The notes under the pieces: generated by a model
What the model was told of the DNA's origin: nothing
Database searches by the model: none
The model's input: only the letters and a program-made list of their open reading frames with translations
Source: Hymenobacter cellulosivorans
GTDB taxonomy: Bacteria > Bacteroidota > Bacteroidia > Cytophagales > Hymenobacteraceae
Length of the DNA: 64,000 nucleotides
Reading direction: 5' to 3'
Assembly: GCF_022919135.1 (NCBI RefSeq)
Contig: NZ_CP095049.1
Location: 4,716,501 to 4,780,500 of the forward strand
Made by a program: the position numbers and the translations under genes
Shown: piece by piece, positions 16,537 to 24,316 of the stretch
Numbering within the stretch: position 1 is the first letter of the stretch
Layout of the letters: each line of letters begins with the position of its first letter

Positions 16537-17937
16537 ATGGCTGCTCCCGTCTCTTCCTCCTCCGTTTCTGCCAGCACTGCCACCCGCTCCTACGCCGGGC
16601 CCATGCTGCTGATGACGACCCTGTTTTTCCTGTTCGGGGCCGTTACCAACTTCAACGACGTGCTCATGCCCTACCTCAAGGACGTGTGCCAGCTCACCGA
16701 TTTGCAGTCGTCGTTGGTGCAGTCGGCGTTCTTCGGAGCCTACTTTCTGATGTCATTGCCGGCCGGCAAGGTGCTGGAGCGTATCGGCTTCAAGCGCGGC
16801 ATTGTGCTGGGCTTATTGGTCATGGCGGCCGGGGCGTTGCTGTTTGTTCCGGCGGCCAATTCGCGCACCTTTGGCTTGTTTCTACTGGCCCTGAGCTTAT
16901 TAGGTGCGGGCGTCACGCTGCTGCAGGTAGCGGCCAACCCCTACGTGTCGGTGCTGGGCCCGGCCCGCACGGCGGCCAGCCGGGTTAGCATTGTCGGCGT
17001 GGCCAACGGGCTGGGCGGCACTATCTCCCCGCTTATCGGCGGCCTGATTCTGTTCGGGGGCTCGGCCGTGCTCAAGGCTCAGCTGGCGGCCATGCCCCTG
17101 GAGCAGCGCCTAACCCAGGAAGCCACCCTGGTCAAGCCGCTCTACCTGGGCCTAGCCTTGTTCTTGGCGATGCTGGCCGTGCTGTTTTTCTTGGTGCGCC
17201 TGCCCGAAATCGAGAGTATCCCCGCTGAGGAGGAAGCCGCCCTGACTGCCGAAGCCGGCCCCACCGGCCGCCGTTCCGCCCTCGACTACCGCCACCTGGC
17301 CCTGGGCGTGGGCGCTATTTTTATGTACGTGGGCGTCGAAGTGGGCCTGGGTTCCTTCCTGATTCGCTACGGGGAAAGCCAGAATATCACCCAGCTCAGC
17401 GGCTTTACTCAGCAGCTGGTGCGGGGCCTGAGTCTGGCTACGGGCTGGGCGGCAGCTTTGTTTGGCCACTCCCCCGAACCCATCGACACGGCCACCGGCT
17501 TCACTAAGGCCGTGGGTGCCGTGCTGGTCTCGTCTTACTGGTTTGGGCTGATGGTGGGCCGCATTATCGGTATTCCGTTGCTTAGCCGCTTCAATGCCCG
17601 CAAGCTGCTGGTGGGCGTGTGCGCGGCCGGCACCCTATTCGTGCTGGCCTCCATTGCCAGTAGCGGCGAAACGGCTCTGTGGCTGGTGGTGCTCTGCGGC
17701 TTGTGCAACTCCATTATCTGGCCCGTGGTGTTTCCGCTGGCCATTACCGGCTTGGGCAAGTTCACCAAGCAGGGCTCGTCCTACCTGATTATGGCCATTG
17801 TGGGCGGGGCCATCATTCCGCCCCTGATGGGCTGGATTGCCACCAACGGCGGCGGGCTGCGCGTGGCCTTCGTGTTGCCGGCCTTGTGCTATGCCTACCT
17901 GCTGTTTTATAGCTTGAGCGGCTACCGGGTACGGTAG
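16537..17937 (+). CDS. Sugar MFS transporter, FucP-like
   Basis: The ATG at 16537 fits the family better than the longer frame. The 466-aa protein has about twelve membrane segments and matches the FucP/glucose-galactose porter branch of the major facilitator superfamily. LFFLFGAVTNFNDVLMPYLK is the conserved first helix with its Asn/Asp pair, and AANPYVSVLGPARTAASRVS marks helix 4 and the following loop. GVANGLGGTISPLIGG continues the signature, and GLCNSIIWPVVFPLAITGLG lies near the C-terminus. Such transporters import hexoses or fucose with protons; the exact sugar cannot be read. A hairpin at 18000-18036 follows and likely ends the transcript. Confidence 0.9.
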   Translation: MAAPVSSSSVSASTATRSYAGPMLLMTTLFFLFGAVTNFNDVLMPYLKDVCQLTDLQSSLVQSAFFGAYFLMSLPAGKVLERIGFKRGIVLGLLVMAAGALLFVPAANSRTFGLFLLALSLLGAGVTLLQVAANPYVSVLGPARTAASRVSIVGVANGLGGTISPLIGGLILFGGSAVLKAQLAAMPLEQRLTQEATLVKPLYLGLALFLAMLAVLFFLVRLPEIESIPAEEEAALTAEAGPTGRRSALDYRHLALGVGAIFMYVGVEVGLGSFLIRYGESQNITQLSGFTQQLVRGLSLATGWAAALFGHSPEPIDTATGFTKAVGAVLVSSYWFGLMVGRIIGIPLLSRFNARKLLVGVCAAGTLFVLASIASSGETALWLVVLCGLCNSIIWPVVFPLAITGLGKFTKQGSSYLIMAIVGGAIIPPLMGWIATNGGGLRVAFVLPALCYAYLLFYSLSGYRVR

Positions 17938-17999
17938 AGTGGCTTGATTGATTCTGTCGAAAGCCTGCCGTTCTAACAGCTTGTTGTTACCCAAATTTT

Positions 18000-18036
18000 A
18001 AAAGTGTTTTGGTCCCAAGCTGAAACACTTTTTTAT
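18000..18036 (+). terminator. Rho-independent terminator after the sugar transporter
   Basis: AAAAGTGTTT at 18000-18009 pairs perfectly with AAACACTTTT at 18023-18032 around a 13-nt loop, followed by more T residues. It lies 62 bp after the transporter stop. Confidence 0.7.
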
Positions 18037-18144
18037 TATTGTCGGGTACCTCTCAAAAAAACGGGAGGTGTAGCACAGTGAGCGGCACGCACCACTCTTT
18101 TAATGACAACCAGCGTTTAGGTGAACTTGTGCTCTGAGGGGCAT

Positions 18145-18405
18145 TCAGTCATTGGGGGCCTTGTCCCGGCGACTTATTTCAGCCTGGAGGCGCTTGCGGG
18201 CGTGTGAGGCCCGGTACCCCACTATAACTGCCAGCCCAAGCAACCCGAAGGTCAGGATGCCCCCGTGGTGAGTAGCCGACCATACTGCCACGCCCACCGT
18301 CACCCCGATGAGTAACGCCGTGAGTGTTTTCTGCGAGTTCATTTTTTTCTCTTCCGATTCCAATTCCTCCTGGGTCATTTTGGAATAGTCTGTTGTGGGA
18401 AACAT
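18145..18405 (-). CDS. Small membrane protein, unknown function
   Basis: This 86-aa product starts with a polar, Glu-rich segment (YSKMTQEELESEEKKMNSQK). Two hydrophobic helices follow (TLTALLIGVTVGVAVWSA and GGILTFGLLGLAVIVGY), then a basic tail (ASHARKRLQAEISRRDK). The layout suggests a small inner-membrane protein with both ends in the cytoplasm. Similar short proteins are recalled as conserved hypotheticals in Hymenobacter-like genomes, but no function is known to me. It is a single gene, convergent with the sugar transporter. Confidence 0.65.
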   Translation of the reverse strand: MFPTTDYSKMTQEELESEEKKMNSQKTLTALLIGVTVGVAVWSATHHGGILTFGLLGLAVIVGYRASHARKRLQAEISRRDKAPND

Positions 18406-18558
18406 AACGAGCGTATAGGGTAAGCAAAGAAGATACCGTGCAATATATAGCTCGTTTAGCGTTTCGACCGTTTCAGTGAACGGGGCTTCTCACTCTGAAT
18501 CGTTGCCGTGACTCTGCGGATGCGCACCGGGGGCCAGTGCCCGCACGCCGGAACGCGG

Positions 18559-19137
18559 CTAAAATGTGCAGTCAAACCGGCCCTCGGTCACGCGCACAGT
18601 AGCCCCGCCCGAAGCCTCGTGGGCCGTGAACTCGAAGGTGCCGGCCACGACCCGCGCCACGGAGTCGAACCGGGTGATAACCAACTGGCCCGTGGCCGAG
18701 GGGCCAGTGAGCAGCACTTGTTCGGGCGAGGGCTTTGCGAAGGTGAAAGAACCGTAGGCGGGGTTGGAGCTAGCGAGTTGAGGATTGGCAGGTTGGTCAA
18801 GCACAAAGGTGCTGGCGCTACGCAGGTCGGGCACGAAGAAACTAATTCTGGTCCGGGCATGCACGTGCGATTCAGCATAGTTAAGGACCTTAGCGAAGGA
18901 AAGCCTTAACCCGCGTTTCGTAGTGAATGCATTATCCCAGGACGCAAAAATGGGCTTAGGACTAAAAAGGCCTGAGGCTTGGGCAGTCCAGGCAATACCA
19001 TCTACGCGGCAGCCAGCGGTATTCTGGCCGTTTTGGGTAGCGGGCGGAAGCTGGTCTTGGGGCGTCACCTCTTTCTTTTTGCAGTGGCTTAAGCCTAAAG
19101 TGATGGCTAACAGGAGCACAGGAAGACGAATGGTCAC
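18559..19137 (-). CDS. Lipoprotein, DUF6252-like
   Basis: The start is taken as the GTG at 19137, because it opens a lipoprotein signal (TIRLPVLLLAITLGLSHC) with Cys near residue 19, followed by a KKKE charge cluster. The upstream in-frame extension lacks signal character. The mature part of about 170 aa begins with GCRVDGIAWTA and ends with VAGTFEFTAHEASGGATVRV then TEGRFDCTF. This is the pattern of DUF6252-type Bacteroidota lipoproteins, which are small beta-rich envelope proteins of unknown role. It stands alone, with 154 bp before the small membrane protein on the same strand. Confidence 0.75.
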   Translation of the reverse strand: MTIRLPVLLLAITLGLSHCKKKEVTPQDQLPPATQNGQNTAGCRVDGIAWTAQASGLFSPKPIFASWDNAFTTKRGLRLSFAKVLNYAESHVHARTRISFFVPDLRSASTFVLDQPANPQLASSNPAYGSFTFAKPSPEQVLLTGPSATGQLVITRFDSVARVVAGTFEFTAHEASGGATVRVTEGRFDCTF

Positions 19138-19633
19138 GGCAGTAGAAGAGTAGCATGGCCCACTGGCGAGCCGGTACACAAACATAGCACGCCGACCGGG
19201 CCTCCGCGCGCCAATCGGCAGCCTGTTTTGACTTCTTTCACGGTGCCTAGTGTCAATAATTTGTTTTATGTCAGATTATTAACTGCCTATAAAAGGACAT
19301 TACCCGCAAGGCGCTCTACCGGACGTCAACCCAAACGCTCCTTTTCCTGAAGCGCTACCCATCTACATCTAGTGGCATAGCAAAGCAGCCCTACAGACCA
19401 GATTAAGTCCAAGAAACTGGTTCACCTTTCAAGGTTCAGGAAACCCAGATTAGGGATAAGTTTCGTGAACTCATCGGTTTCAGAAGATTGGGCTAAGGGC
19501 AAGCTAGTCCAACCAGTAGGCTTTTCGTTTCGCCCGACGATTTCGGAGGCATCATTTCACTAAATCCTGTAAGCTGCGCCAACAAGTAGCAAACGGCTAA
19601 CTTTGCCGTTACACGCATTTATTCCGCTTTGCT
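19138..19633. other. Intergenic stretch upstream of murB
   Basis: These 496 bp between the divergent lipoprotein and murB genes hold no supportable gene. The middle part (about 19240-19300) is AT-rich with a short inverted repeat, AATAAT...ATTATT. A -7-like box for murB lies at 19598-19605. Nothing else was recognised. Confidence 0.5.
19598..19605 (+). promoter_or_regulatory. Bacteroidota -7 box upstream of murB
   Basis: TAACTTTG matches TAnnTTTG exactly and lies 28 bp before the murB ATG. The -33 position holds only a weak CTGC, 20 bp upstream. Confidence 0.5.
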
Positions 19634-20668
19634 ATGGCTTCGGCTCCCGTTTTAGAACACCACGTTTCTCTGCTGCCTTTCAACACCTTCGGCATCGATG
19701 CCCAGGCCCGCCTGTTTGCCCGCTTCCGCTCGGTCGAGGAGTTGCGTGCCCTGCTGGCCTTGCCCGAAGTGCAGCAGGCCGATAAGCTGGTGCTGGGCGG
19801 GGGCTCCAACCTGCTCTTCACCCAGGATTTCGACGGCGTAGTGCTCAAAAACGAAATAACCGGCCTCGAAATCATTGCCCAGGACGAAGCCCACGACACG
19901 GCTCTGGTGCGGGCCGGCGCCGGCGAGTCGTGGCACGGACTGGTGCAGTACGCACTAAGCCAAAACCTGAGCGGCATCGAAAACCTGTCGCTGATTCCGG
20001 GCACGGTGGGCGCGGCGCCTTTGCAGAATATCGGAGCCTACGGGGCTGAGCTCAAAGACACCTTCGACCACCTCGAAGCCGTGGAAATCAGCACAGGACA
20101 GCTACGCACCTTCACCCACGAGCAGTGCGGTTTCGGCTACCGCGAAAGTGTGTTCAAGGGCCCCCTGCGCAACCAGTACATCGTCACGGGCGTGGTGTTG
20201 CAGCTGCAGCGTAAGCACCAGCTCAACGTCAGCTACGGGGCCATCAGCACCACCCTGGCCGACATGGGCATCGAAACCGACCCCACGCCCCACGACGTGA
20301 GCGAGGCCGTCATCCAGATCCGGCGCAGCAAACTCCCCGACCCGGCCCAGATTGGCAACGCCGGCAGCTTTTTCAAGAACCCCGAAATTTCCCAGGCCAA
20401 GTACGACGAGCTCAAAAGCCAGTACGCCGATTTGCCTGGCTACCCCGTGCCCGGCGGCGTGAAGGTGCCGGCCGCCTGGCTCATCGAGCAATGCGGCTGG
20501 AAAGGCCGGCGCTTCGGGGCCCACGGCGTCCACGACCGGCAGGCGCTGGTGCTCGTCAACCACGGCGGAGCCCAGGGCAGCGCCATCCGGGATTTAGCTC
20601 AGGAAATCATTGCGTCGGTGCGCGAAAAGTTCGGCATCGAGCTGCACCCCGAGGTCAATATTTTGTAA
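19634..20668 (+). CDS. murB: UDP-N-acetylenolpyruvoylglucosamine reductase
   Basis: This 344-aa flavoenzyme reduces UDP-GlcNAc-enolpyruvate to UDP-MurNAc with NADPH in peptidoglycan synthesis. The FAD-binding domain shows LVLGGGSNLLFTQDFDG near residue 55 and SLIPGTVGAAPLQNIGAYG at about 117-135. The substrate domain has the catalytic Ser in IGNAGSFFKNPEIS near residue 245, the CGWKGRRFGAHGVHDRQA segment and a C-terminal Glu in ELHPEVNIL. The Tyr loop in GFGYRESVFKG marks the type I (E. coli-like) enzyme. A single gene with a probable promoter at 19598; it acts in the cytoplasm. Confidence 0.97.
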   Translation: MASAPVLEHHVSLLPFNTFGIDAQARLFARFRSVEELRALLALPEVQQADKLVLGGGSNLLFTQDFDGVVLKNEITGLEIIAQDEAHDTALVRAGAGESWHGLVQYALSQNLSGIENLSLIPGTVGAAPLQNIGAYGAELKDTFDHLEAVEISTGQLRTFTHEQCGFGYRESVFKGPLRNQYIVTGVVLQLQRKHQLNVSYGAISTTLADMGIETDPTPHDVSEAVIQIRRSKLPDPAQIGNAGSFFKNPEISQAKYDELKSQYADLPGYPVPGGVKVPAAWLIEQCGWKGRRFGAHGVHDRQALVLVNHGGAQGSAIRDLAQEIIASVREKFGIELHPEVNIL

Positions 20669-20813
20669 ATCCGCAGCTATTCGACTAAATTCTATCATCT
20701 GCGCAACAAAGCAGGGCATTTGGCACCAACCTTACAATACAATTAGCCTGAAAATAGGCATATTTGTGTTTTCCGTACTGGCCTGACTTTCCCACTTATT
20801 GCTTTTTTGCCTG

Positions 20814-21800
20814 ATGAAAACCTTTACCTTTTTTGCCCTGCTGGCTAGCGGGGCAACTAGTACGTATGCCCAAGCTCCTGTTTCCATCTCGGCCGCGCGA
20901 ACGGCGGGCCCCGGAGCTACCGTAACCATTCGGGGCACAGTTAGCAATGGTCCCGAGCTCGGCGGCCTGCGCTACGTGCAAGACAAAGACGCTGGGTTAG
21001 CTGCTTACTCCCTGCGCGCCCCTGGCTTTGCCGACCTGGTCTTGGGCGACAGTGTAGAGCTGCGCGGGACCCTGAAAAACTACAACGGTCTGCTGGAAAT
21101 GGACCCGATTGCGTCGGTGAAAGTTCTGGCCAAAAACCGCCGCCTGAGCGTGGTGGAAGTACCCGCCGCCGATCTGGCTAAAGTATATGCCGAAGCCTAC
21201 GAGGGCCGGTTGGTAAGAATTAAAGGTGTAACCAACATTACCACCACCAATGGTTCGCCCCTGGCGGCCATGAACGGTAACAACAACTACCTCATCAACG
21301 GCCAGAAAACGGCGCCCATTCGCATCAACAGCGCTTCCAGCACCGAAATCGGCCTGGTCGGCAAGCCTGTGCCCAAGACCGACTTCGACCTGGTAGGTGT
21401 GGTGAGCCAGTTCTCCCCGAGCGGCACCGGCGGCTACCAGATTCTGCCCCGTCTCTACACCGACTTCGTTCTCGGCGGTGGTCTGCCCAATGTTGTGGGG
21501 GAGCCCGTACCGACGGAAATGAGCCGCACCGGCTTCACCGTGTCCTTTACCACCCAAAACCCCGGCGACACCCGCGTGGAGTACGGCAAGACCTCGGACC
21601 TGGGCACGGTCGTGACCAACGCCAACCAGACCACCAAGCACAGCATTGCCCTGACCGACCTGCAACCCGGCACGGTGTATTACGTCAAGGTATCATCCAC
21701 TAACGCGGTGGGCAAGTCGGAGTCGGCGGCTGTACCGATGATTACCGACACCAAAAAGCGCGCTACGACCCGCACGCGCAGCACCGACAGCGCGGAATAA
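20814..21800 (+). CDS. Secreted OB-fold plus fibronectin type III protein
   Basis: The ATG at 20814 opens a signal peptide (KTFTFFALLASGATSTYAQ). The 328-aa product has an OB-fold region at about residues 25-220: PGATVTIRGTVSNGPELGG, LRYVQDKDAGLAAYS and ELRGTLKNYNGLLEMDPI, resembling the OB domains of extracellular nucleases of the YhcR type. A fibronectin type III-like domain follows (about 230-315: TRVEYGKTSDLG, LQPGTVYYVKVSSTNAVG). It ends in a short basic Thr/Arg tail rather than a sorting domain. It closely resembles the N-terminal 310 residues of the next gene and probably arose from it, or the reverse, by tandem duplication with loss of the nuclease part. Confidence 0.7.
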   Translation: MKTFTFFALLASGATSTYAQAPVSISAARTAGPGATVTIRGTVSNGPELGGLRYVQDKDAGLAAYSLRAPGFADLVLGDSVELRGTLKNYNGLLEMDPIASVKVLAKNRRLSVVEVPAADLAKVYAEAYEGRLVRIKGVTNITTTNGSPLAAMNGNNNYLINGQKTAPIRINSASSTEIGLVGKPVPKTDFDLVGVVSQFSPSGTGGYQILPRLYTDFVLGGGLPNVVGEPVPTEMSRTGFTVSFTTQNPGDTRVEYGKTSDLGTVVTNANQTTKHSIALTDLQPGTVYYVKVSSTNAVGKSESAAVPMITDTKKRATTRTRSTDSAE

Positions 21801-21846
21801 TCCGGCCCGCCGAACCATTCTTTTGTAATCCTGCTTTGCTCACAAA

Positions 21847-21892
21847 CGCCGGGTCAGCCATAACTTAACCTGTGGTTAACCCGGCGCTGTGT
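21847..21892 (+). terminator. Nested inverted repeat between the two OB-fold genes
   Basis: CGCCGGGT at 21847-21854 pairs with ACCCGGCG at 21879-21886, and inside it TTAACC (21865-21870) pairs with GGTTAA (21874-21879), sharing one base with the outer arm, so the two pairings partly compete. A T-rich run follows. It may end the first OB-fold gene or regulate the second, whose ATG is 47 bp further on. Confidence 0.4.
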
Positions 21893-21932
21893 TTCTTTGT
21901 GCGCCTTTTTTAGTGCTTCCTACCCACATTTC

Positions 21933-24221
21933 ATGAAAAAATTTACTCTTTTAGGCCTGCTTGCTCTTGGGGCAAGCTTCCGGCCGGCTTTTGCTCAAAG
22001 CGTGGAAACCATTGCCTCCGCCCGGGCCAAGGGGGTGGGCGCAACGGTAGCGGTGCGCGGTACCGTCTCCAACGGAGCTGAGTTGGGCGCCATTCGCTAC
22101 CTGCAGGATAAAGAAGCCGGCCTGGCCGCCTATGCAACGACGTCCGTGTTTACTAGCCTGGGCGTGGGCGACAGTATTGAGGTGCGGGGCACGCTGAAAA
22201 ACTTCAACGGCATTCTGGAAATAGACCCCGTGACTTCCGTTACGGTGTTGGGGCAGAATCGCCCGCTGACGGTAGCCCAGGTGGATATCGCCACGGCCAG
22301 CTCGGTGTACGCCGAAGCGTATGAGGGCCGCTTGGTGCGCATCAACGACGCCACGAGCGTCACGGCGGCTAACGGGGGCACCGCCACGGTTTTTGCGGGC
22401 AATACCAATTACCTGCTCAACGCCCAGCCCACGCTGGTTTTCCGGCCCAACACGTCTTCAACGGGGGCCAATGGCCTAGTGGGTAAACCTGTACCCACAG
22501 GCCCGTTTGACATCATCGGCATCATGAGCCAGTTTTCTACCACGGGTGCGGGCGGCTACCAGCTGCTGCCGCGCCTGTACGCGGATATCGTGCTGGAAGG
22601 CCCCAAGATTCTGAACGGTCCTACCCCCTCGGCCCTGACGCGCACCAGCTTCACGGTTTCCTTTGCCACCCAGTTTGCCGGCGACACGAAGCTGGAGTAC
22701 GGTACCACCCCCGCTTTGGGCACCGTGCTAACTACGCCCGCGGCCACTACGGCCCACCAGGTGAGCCTGACCGGCCTGCAGCCCGCCACGGTTTACTACG
22801 TGCGCGTATCCTCGACCAATGCCAACGGGACCTCCTCCAGCGGCATCGTGCCCATGATTACGGTGTCGAACTCGACGGGCAAAATCCGCAACTACTTCAA
22901 TAGCTCGGTCAACACCAGCCTGGCGCTGCCCTCCAACGCGGCCCTGTACCTGAACCAGACCGTGCCCGACACGCTGGCCCGCTATATCGACCGGGCCCAG
23001 GAAACCCTGGACGTGGCCATTTATAACTGGAACAACCAAACGATTGTGGATGCTATTAACCGGGCCCAGGCTCGGGGGATAAAAGTGCGCCTGATTTATG
23101 AGGCCACCAACGCCAACAACAGCATAAAGCTCCTGAACGCAGCTATTCCCCGCATCGGCCGCGACTCGGATAGTGATGCCAGCAACCGCGGCATCATGCA
23201 CAACAAGTTTGTGGTCATCGACGCCAACAGCACCAACGCCAACCGCCCCTGGGTGTGGACTGGCTCCACCAACTGGACTCAGGCCCAGTTGTTTACCGAC
23301 AACAACAACGTCATTGCCGTGCAGGACCAGAGCCTGGCCCGCACCTATACGATGGAGTTTGAGGAAATCTGGGGGTCGACGGGCCTGACACCCGGCACGC
23401 CGGTTTTCGGCAACCGTAAAACGGACAATACACCCCACTTCTTCGTCATTGGGGGCTCGCGCGTGGAGTCGTGGTTCAGCCCCACCGACAACGTAAACGC
23501 CCGCCTGCTGGAAAGCATCCGCACGGCCGACAACGACCTGCACATCGAGACTATGCTCATCACGCTGAGCGAAATCGGGCAGGTAGTGCGGGACCAGGTG
23601 CAGCTGCGTAACATTGCTGGCTGCTCGGAGGTCCTGCTCAATGACACCTCCAACACGGGCACGGGCTCTATTTTCCGTACTATCCGCACGGCCCTGGGTA
23701 CCCGCATTATGGTGAAGAACACCGGCGGCATCATGCACCACAAAACGCTGATTGTGGACGCTGGGGCTTCGCAGTCGGATCCGCAGGTATTCGTGGGCTC
23801 GCACAACTGGAGCCTGTCGGCCAACACGACCAACGACGAAAACACCCTGGTGGTCCACGACCCGCTGGTGGTGAACCGTTACTACCAAGAATTTGCGGCC
23901 CGCATTGCCGACCAGAACCGGGGCATCTCGGTGTGTAACCTGGTACTGGCCAACAAAACGGCCACGGTGCAGCAATCCTCCATTCAGGTGTACCCGAACC
24001 CGACCAAGGGCAAGTTCCAGTTGCGCGTAGAAGCCGGCAAGGCCCGCACCGCTACCGTAACCCTGCGCGACGCTACCGGCCGCGTAGCCCTGACCCAAAC
24101 CCAGGCGATTGGAGCCGGGGAAGAAGTGAAAGTAGACGCTTCGAGCCTGAAAGCCGGCTTGTACATGGTGCAGGTCGTAACGCCTGAATCGACGCAGGTA
24201 AGCCGCGTGGTAGTAGAGTAA
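21933..24221 (+). CDS. Type IX secreted phospholipase D-family nuclease-like protein with OB and FN3 domains
   Basis: The ATG at 21933 gives a signal peptide (KKFTLLGLLALGASFRPAFAQ). The 762-aa protein has an OB-fold domain (about 20-220), a fibronectin type III domain (about 225-315) and a double phospholipase D domain. Its two HxKxxxxD motifs are HNKFVVID near residue 421 and HHKTLIVD near residue 601, each followed by a G-S-x-N-W motif (WTGSTNWT, VGSHNWS). It ends in a Por-type sorting domain (IQVYPNPTKGKFQL). Two intact HKD motifs predict a phosphodiesterase; the OB domain favours a nucleic acid substrate, but lipid is possible. It should be exported by the type IX system. A strong bidirectional terminator follows. 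Confidence 0.88.
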   Translation: MKKFTLLGLLALGASFRPAFAQSVETIASARAKGVGATVAVRGTVSNGAELGAIRYLQDKEAGLAAYATTSVFTSLGVGDSIEVRGTLKNFNGILEIDPVTSVTVLGQNRPLTVAQVDIATASSVYAEAYEGRLVRINDATSVTAANGGTATVFAGNTNYLLNAQPTLVFRPNTSSTGANGLVGKPVPTGPFDIIGIMSQFSTTGAGGYQLLPRLYADIVLEGPKILNGPTPSALTRTSFTVSFATQFAGDTKLEYGTTPALGTVLTTPAATTAHQVSLTGLQPATVYYVRVSSTNANGTSSSGIVPMITVSNSTGKIRNYFNSSVNTSLALPSNAALYLNQTVPDTLARYIDRAQETLDVAIYNWNNQTIVDAINRAQARGIKVRLIYEATNANNSIKLLNAAIPRIGRDSDSDASNRGIMHNKFVVIDANSTNANRPWVWTGSTNWTQAQLFTDNNNVIAVQDQSLARTYTMEFEEIWGSTGLTPGTPVFGNRKTDNTPHFFVIGGSRVESWFSPTDNVNARLLESIRTADNDLHIETMLITLSEIGQVVRDQVQLRNIAGCSEVLLNDTSNTGTGSIFRTIRTALGTRIMVKNTGGIMHHKTLIVDAGASQSDPQVFVGSHNWSLSANTTNDENTLVVHDPLVVNRYYQEFAARIADQNRGISVCNLVLANKTATVQQSSIQVYPNPTKGKFQLRVEAGKARTATVTLRDATGRVALTQTQAIGAGEEVKVDASSLKAGLYMVQVVTPESTQVSRVVVE

Positions 24222-24241
24222 TCTTCTCACCTTCCAGCCAC

Positions 24242-24279
24242 AAAAAAGGCGGCCTCCGGATTTGGAGGCCGCCTTTTTT
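24242..24279. terminator. Strong bidirectional terminator between the PLD gene and mutS2
   Basis: AAAAAAGGCGGCCTCC at 24242-24257 and its exact complement at 24264-24279 form a 16-bp stem around a 6-nt loop, with A and T runs on both sides. It serves the converging PLD-family and mutS2 genes. Confidence 0.92.
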
Positions 24280-24316
24280 GTAGCTGGAAGTATGCAGACA
24301 GGGCTGTTGGTGTTTG

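Noticed and set aside
11240..18454. Shared 13-mer AATATATAGCTCG at 11240-11252 and 18442-18454
   Set aside because: It lies upstream of two unrelated genes in opposite relative orientation, and similarity ends at once on both sides. Two AT-rich matches of this length can occur by chance in 64 kb.
22728..24230. Minus-strand 500-codon frame opposite the PLD-family gene
   Set aside because: It is antisense to a gene with two intact HKD motifs and a sorting domain; no family signature is readable in the antisense product.
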